64,000 nucleotides of DNA from Rhizobium sp. 11515TR. Its GTDB lineage: Bacteria; Pseudomonadota; Alphaproteobacteria; Rhizobiales; Rhizobiaceae. Under the pieces are notes generated by a model. The model was not told the DNA's origin. It saw nothing but the letters and a program-made list of their open reading frames with translations, and searched no databases. This document shows positions 63,109 through 64,000 of this stretch, piece by piece (positions within the stretch are counted from its first letter, which is position 1; the number at the start of each line of letters is the position of its first letter). The position numbers and the translations under genes were made by a program. Location of the stretch: contig NZ_CP022999.1 in NCBI RefSeq assembly GCF_002277895.1, forward strand, positions 806,001 to 870,000, written 5' to 3'.

Positions 63109-63798
63109 TCAGGCTGCTGAATTCAGGCGTTGGCGCAGGCGGGCCAGCACGTCGTCGGCGGAAGGGCCGCGCGGTGCGCCGCAGCCGGCATTGGCGAGTT
63201 TTTCGATGATATGTGCCTGCCGGCTCGCAGCATCCATTTCCTTCATGGCAGAGGCCGCAATCTCGCAGCGGCTCTGGTAGGCTTGAAGACGGGCGAGCGT
63301 TTCCTCGGCGTCGTCGAGCGTCGCAAGGCCGGAATTGTCGTCGCAGGCGGCATTGAGCTTCTGCGTCTGCTCCGTGGCGCGCGCCAGACGTTCGCCGCGC
63401 TGCAGTTCCTGCAGCCGCGCTTCCGCTGTGCGAACGGTCGCCTTGAGTTTGCCGATCGTCTGAGTGAATTGCGCCTGGGCCTTCTCGGAAGCATCCCGCT
63501 CGGCTTCGAGCTGGGCGATCGCCTCAGCCGCCTCCCGCGCAAGGTCGTCGCCTCCCTTCTGCAGGGCGGCAACGGCGCGCGTTTCCAGATCCGCAATACG
63601 GCCGATGATCGCCGCGTGCCGGTTCTTTTCCTGCTCATTCTGCGCGATGGCAATCGCCACGGCCCGCCGTGCCGACTGAATGGCATTGGCCGCCTCACGG
63701 ATCTGTTGTGCAAGCAAGGGCACCGCATTGCGATCGATAAACGCCTGCTCCGCATCATAGGCCCGACCGCGAATGAGCGTCAGAATTGAATTGAACAT
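63109..63798 (-). CDS. PspA/IM30 family protein
   Basis: 229 residues, almost wholly coiled coil, with GGGAG before the ATG. MFNSILTLIRGRAYDAEQAFIDRNAVPLLAQQIREA and later LEAERDASEKAQAQFTQTIGKLKATVRTAEARLQELQ fit the phage-shock protein family that binds and protects the inner membrane. Upstream lie three identical-type palindromes and a divergent TetR gene, an arrangement unlike the PspF-controlled psp operon of E. coli. Confidence 0.88.
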   Translation of the reverse strand: MFNSILTLIRGRAYDAEQAFIDRNAVPLLAQQIREAANAIQSARRAVAIAIAQNEQEKNRHAAIIGRIADLETRAVAALQKGGDDLAREAAEAIAQLEAERDASEKAQAQFTQTIGKLKATVRTAEARLQELQRGERLARATEQTQKLNAACDDNSGLATLDDAEETLARLQAYQSRCEIAASAMKEMDAASRQAHIIEKLANAGCGAPRGPSADDVLARLRQRLNSAA

Positions 63799-63815
63799 TT
63801 GTCGTCTCCCGTTTA

Positions 63816-63887
63816 TGAACGATGTTCACGAAACGATGTATGTCAGAATCATGAACGTTGTTCAAGAATAATTTTGAACAACGTTCA
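63816..63887. promoter_or_regulatory. Three TGAACNNNGTTCA palindromes
   Basis: TGAAC-GAT-GTTCA (63816-63828), TGAAC-GTT-GTTCA (63852-63864) and TGAAC-AAC-GTTCA (63875-63887) are in the gap between the pspA-like and TetR genes. The last two are exact reverse complements of each other. Centres are 36 and 23 bases apart. They are almost certainly operators of the divergent TetR regulator. Confidence 0.75.
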
Positions 63888-63909
63888 AGAAATCGAATTG
63901 GAATAGCTG

Positions 63910-64000
63910 ATGGCGAGAAAAACCCTGGAAAAGCGCGAGGATCTGAAGCAGCGGCTGATCGAGGCGGCGCGCAATCGCATCGCTGCAGACGGGCTTTCCA
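63910..64000 (+). CDS. TetR-family regulator, 3'-truncated by the window
   Basis: Only the first 30 residues are inside the window: MARKTLEKREDLKQRL, then IEAARNRIAADGLS, the usual start of a TetR DNA-binding domain. It is divergent from pspA-yiaA with three matching palindromes between, so it likely represses that operon and itself. Confidence 0.75.
   Translation, partial: MARKTLEKREDLKQRLIEAARNRIAADGLS

Noticed and set aside
1..64000. CRISPR arrays, tRNA or rRNA genes, insertion sequences, integrases
   Set aside because: No spaced direct-repeat array, no cloverleaf or rRNA segment, and no transposase or recombinase motif was recognised on either strand.

Overview
The window is about 60% GC, almost fully coding, and reads like chromosome or chromid from a fast-growing rhizobium (Rhizobiaceae, Alphaproteobacteria). 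Supporting signs are protein families common in that group (CsbD, BON, DUF992, GCG_CRPN-like and DUF2161 proteins), many ABC importers with GntR, MocR and LysR regulators, and an intergenic hairpin repeat (about 598-701) that I remember as dispersed in Rhizobium genomes. The species cannot be named from the sequence alone. I see no rRNA, tRNA, CRISPR array, insertion sequence or integrase.

Layout. 1-4616: a TrpXYZ-type ABC importer followed by kynureninase and a kynurenine-formamidase-like hydrolase. 4697-7351: a VOC protein and a PAS-GGDEF-EAL protein. 7538-15466: a sugar locus with mannonate dehydratase (uxuA), a divergent FadR-type regulator, a beta-mannosidase and a very large GH94-like phosphorylase. 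15554-19332: a small membrane protein, a DUF2161 nuclease-fold protein, a DegP protease and a J-domain protein. 19559-23071: a surface-polysaccharide trio (flippase, glycosyltransferase, acyltransferase). 23081-29410: a MocR regulator divergent from a periplasmic-binding-fold enzyme, a polar amino-acid ABC importer and an M20 amidohydrolase. 29585-33468: a small unknown gene and the divergent oxyR/katG pair. 33564-38933: membrane and stress proteins (DUF992, BON, CsbD), a PAS-LuxR regulator, an aldo/keto reductase-like protein and a YjdM (PhnA) relative. 39086-44844: a hydrolase/TetR divergent pair, an RHH protein, a DJ-1/PfpI protein, and an aldehyde dehydrogenase, DUF779 and GAF-Fis regulator module. 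45206-48847: PAP2 phosphatase, small secreted protein, DCC protein and saccharopine dehydrogenase/DUF4166 protein. 48927-55268: leuA, AraC regulator, serine hydrolase, GNAT enzyme and a HAMP-GAF-GGDEF cyclase. 55796-59206: a four-gene operon (56-residue protein, DUF4173 membrane protein, response regulator, histidine kinase). 59297-64000: an LplT-PlsC-AMP-ligase triple fusion, then a pspA-yiaA operon divergent from a TetR gene, with three copies of one palindrome between them.

The best leads are the TetR/pspA-yiaA unit with its three TGAACNNNGTTCA sites, the MocR module with an 11-bp inverted repeat in its divergent promoter, the GAF-Fis/aldehyde dehydrogenase unit with its palindrome, the DUF4173 two-component operon with a small first gene, and the approximately 1086-residue phosphorylase beside the mannoside genes. 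All functions come from reading motifs in the sequence; no database search was run.
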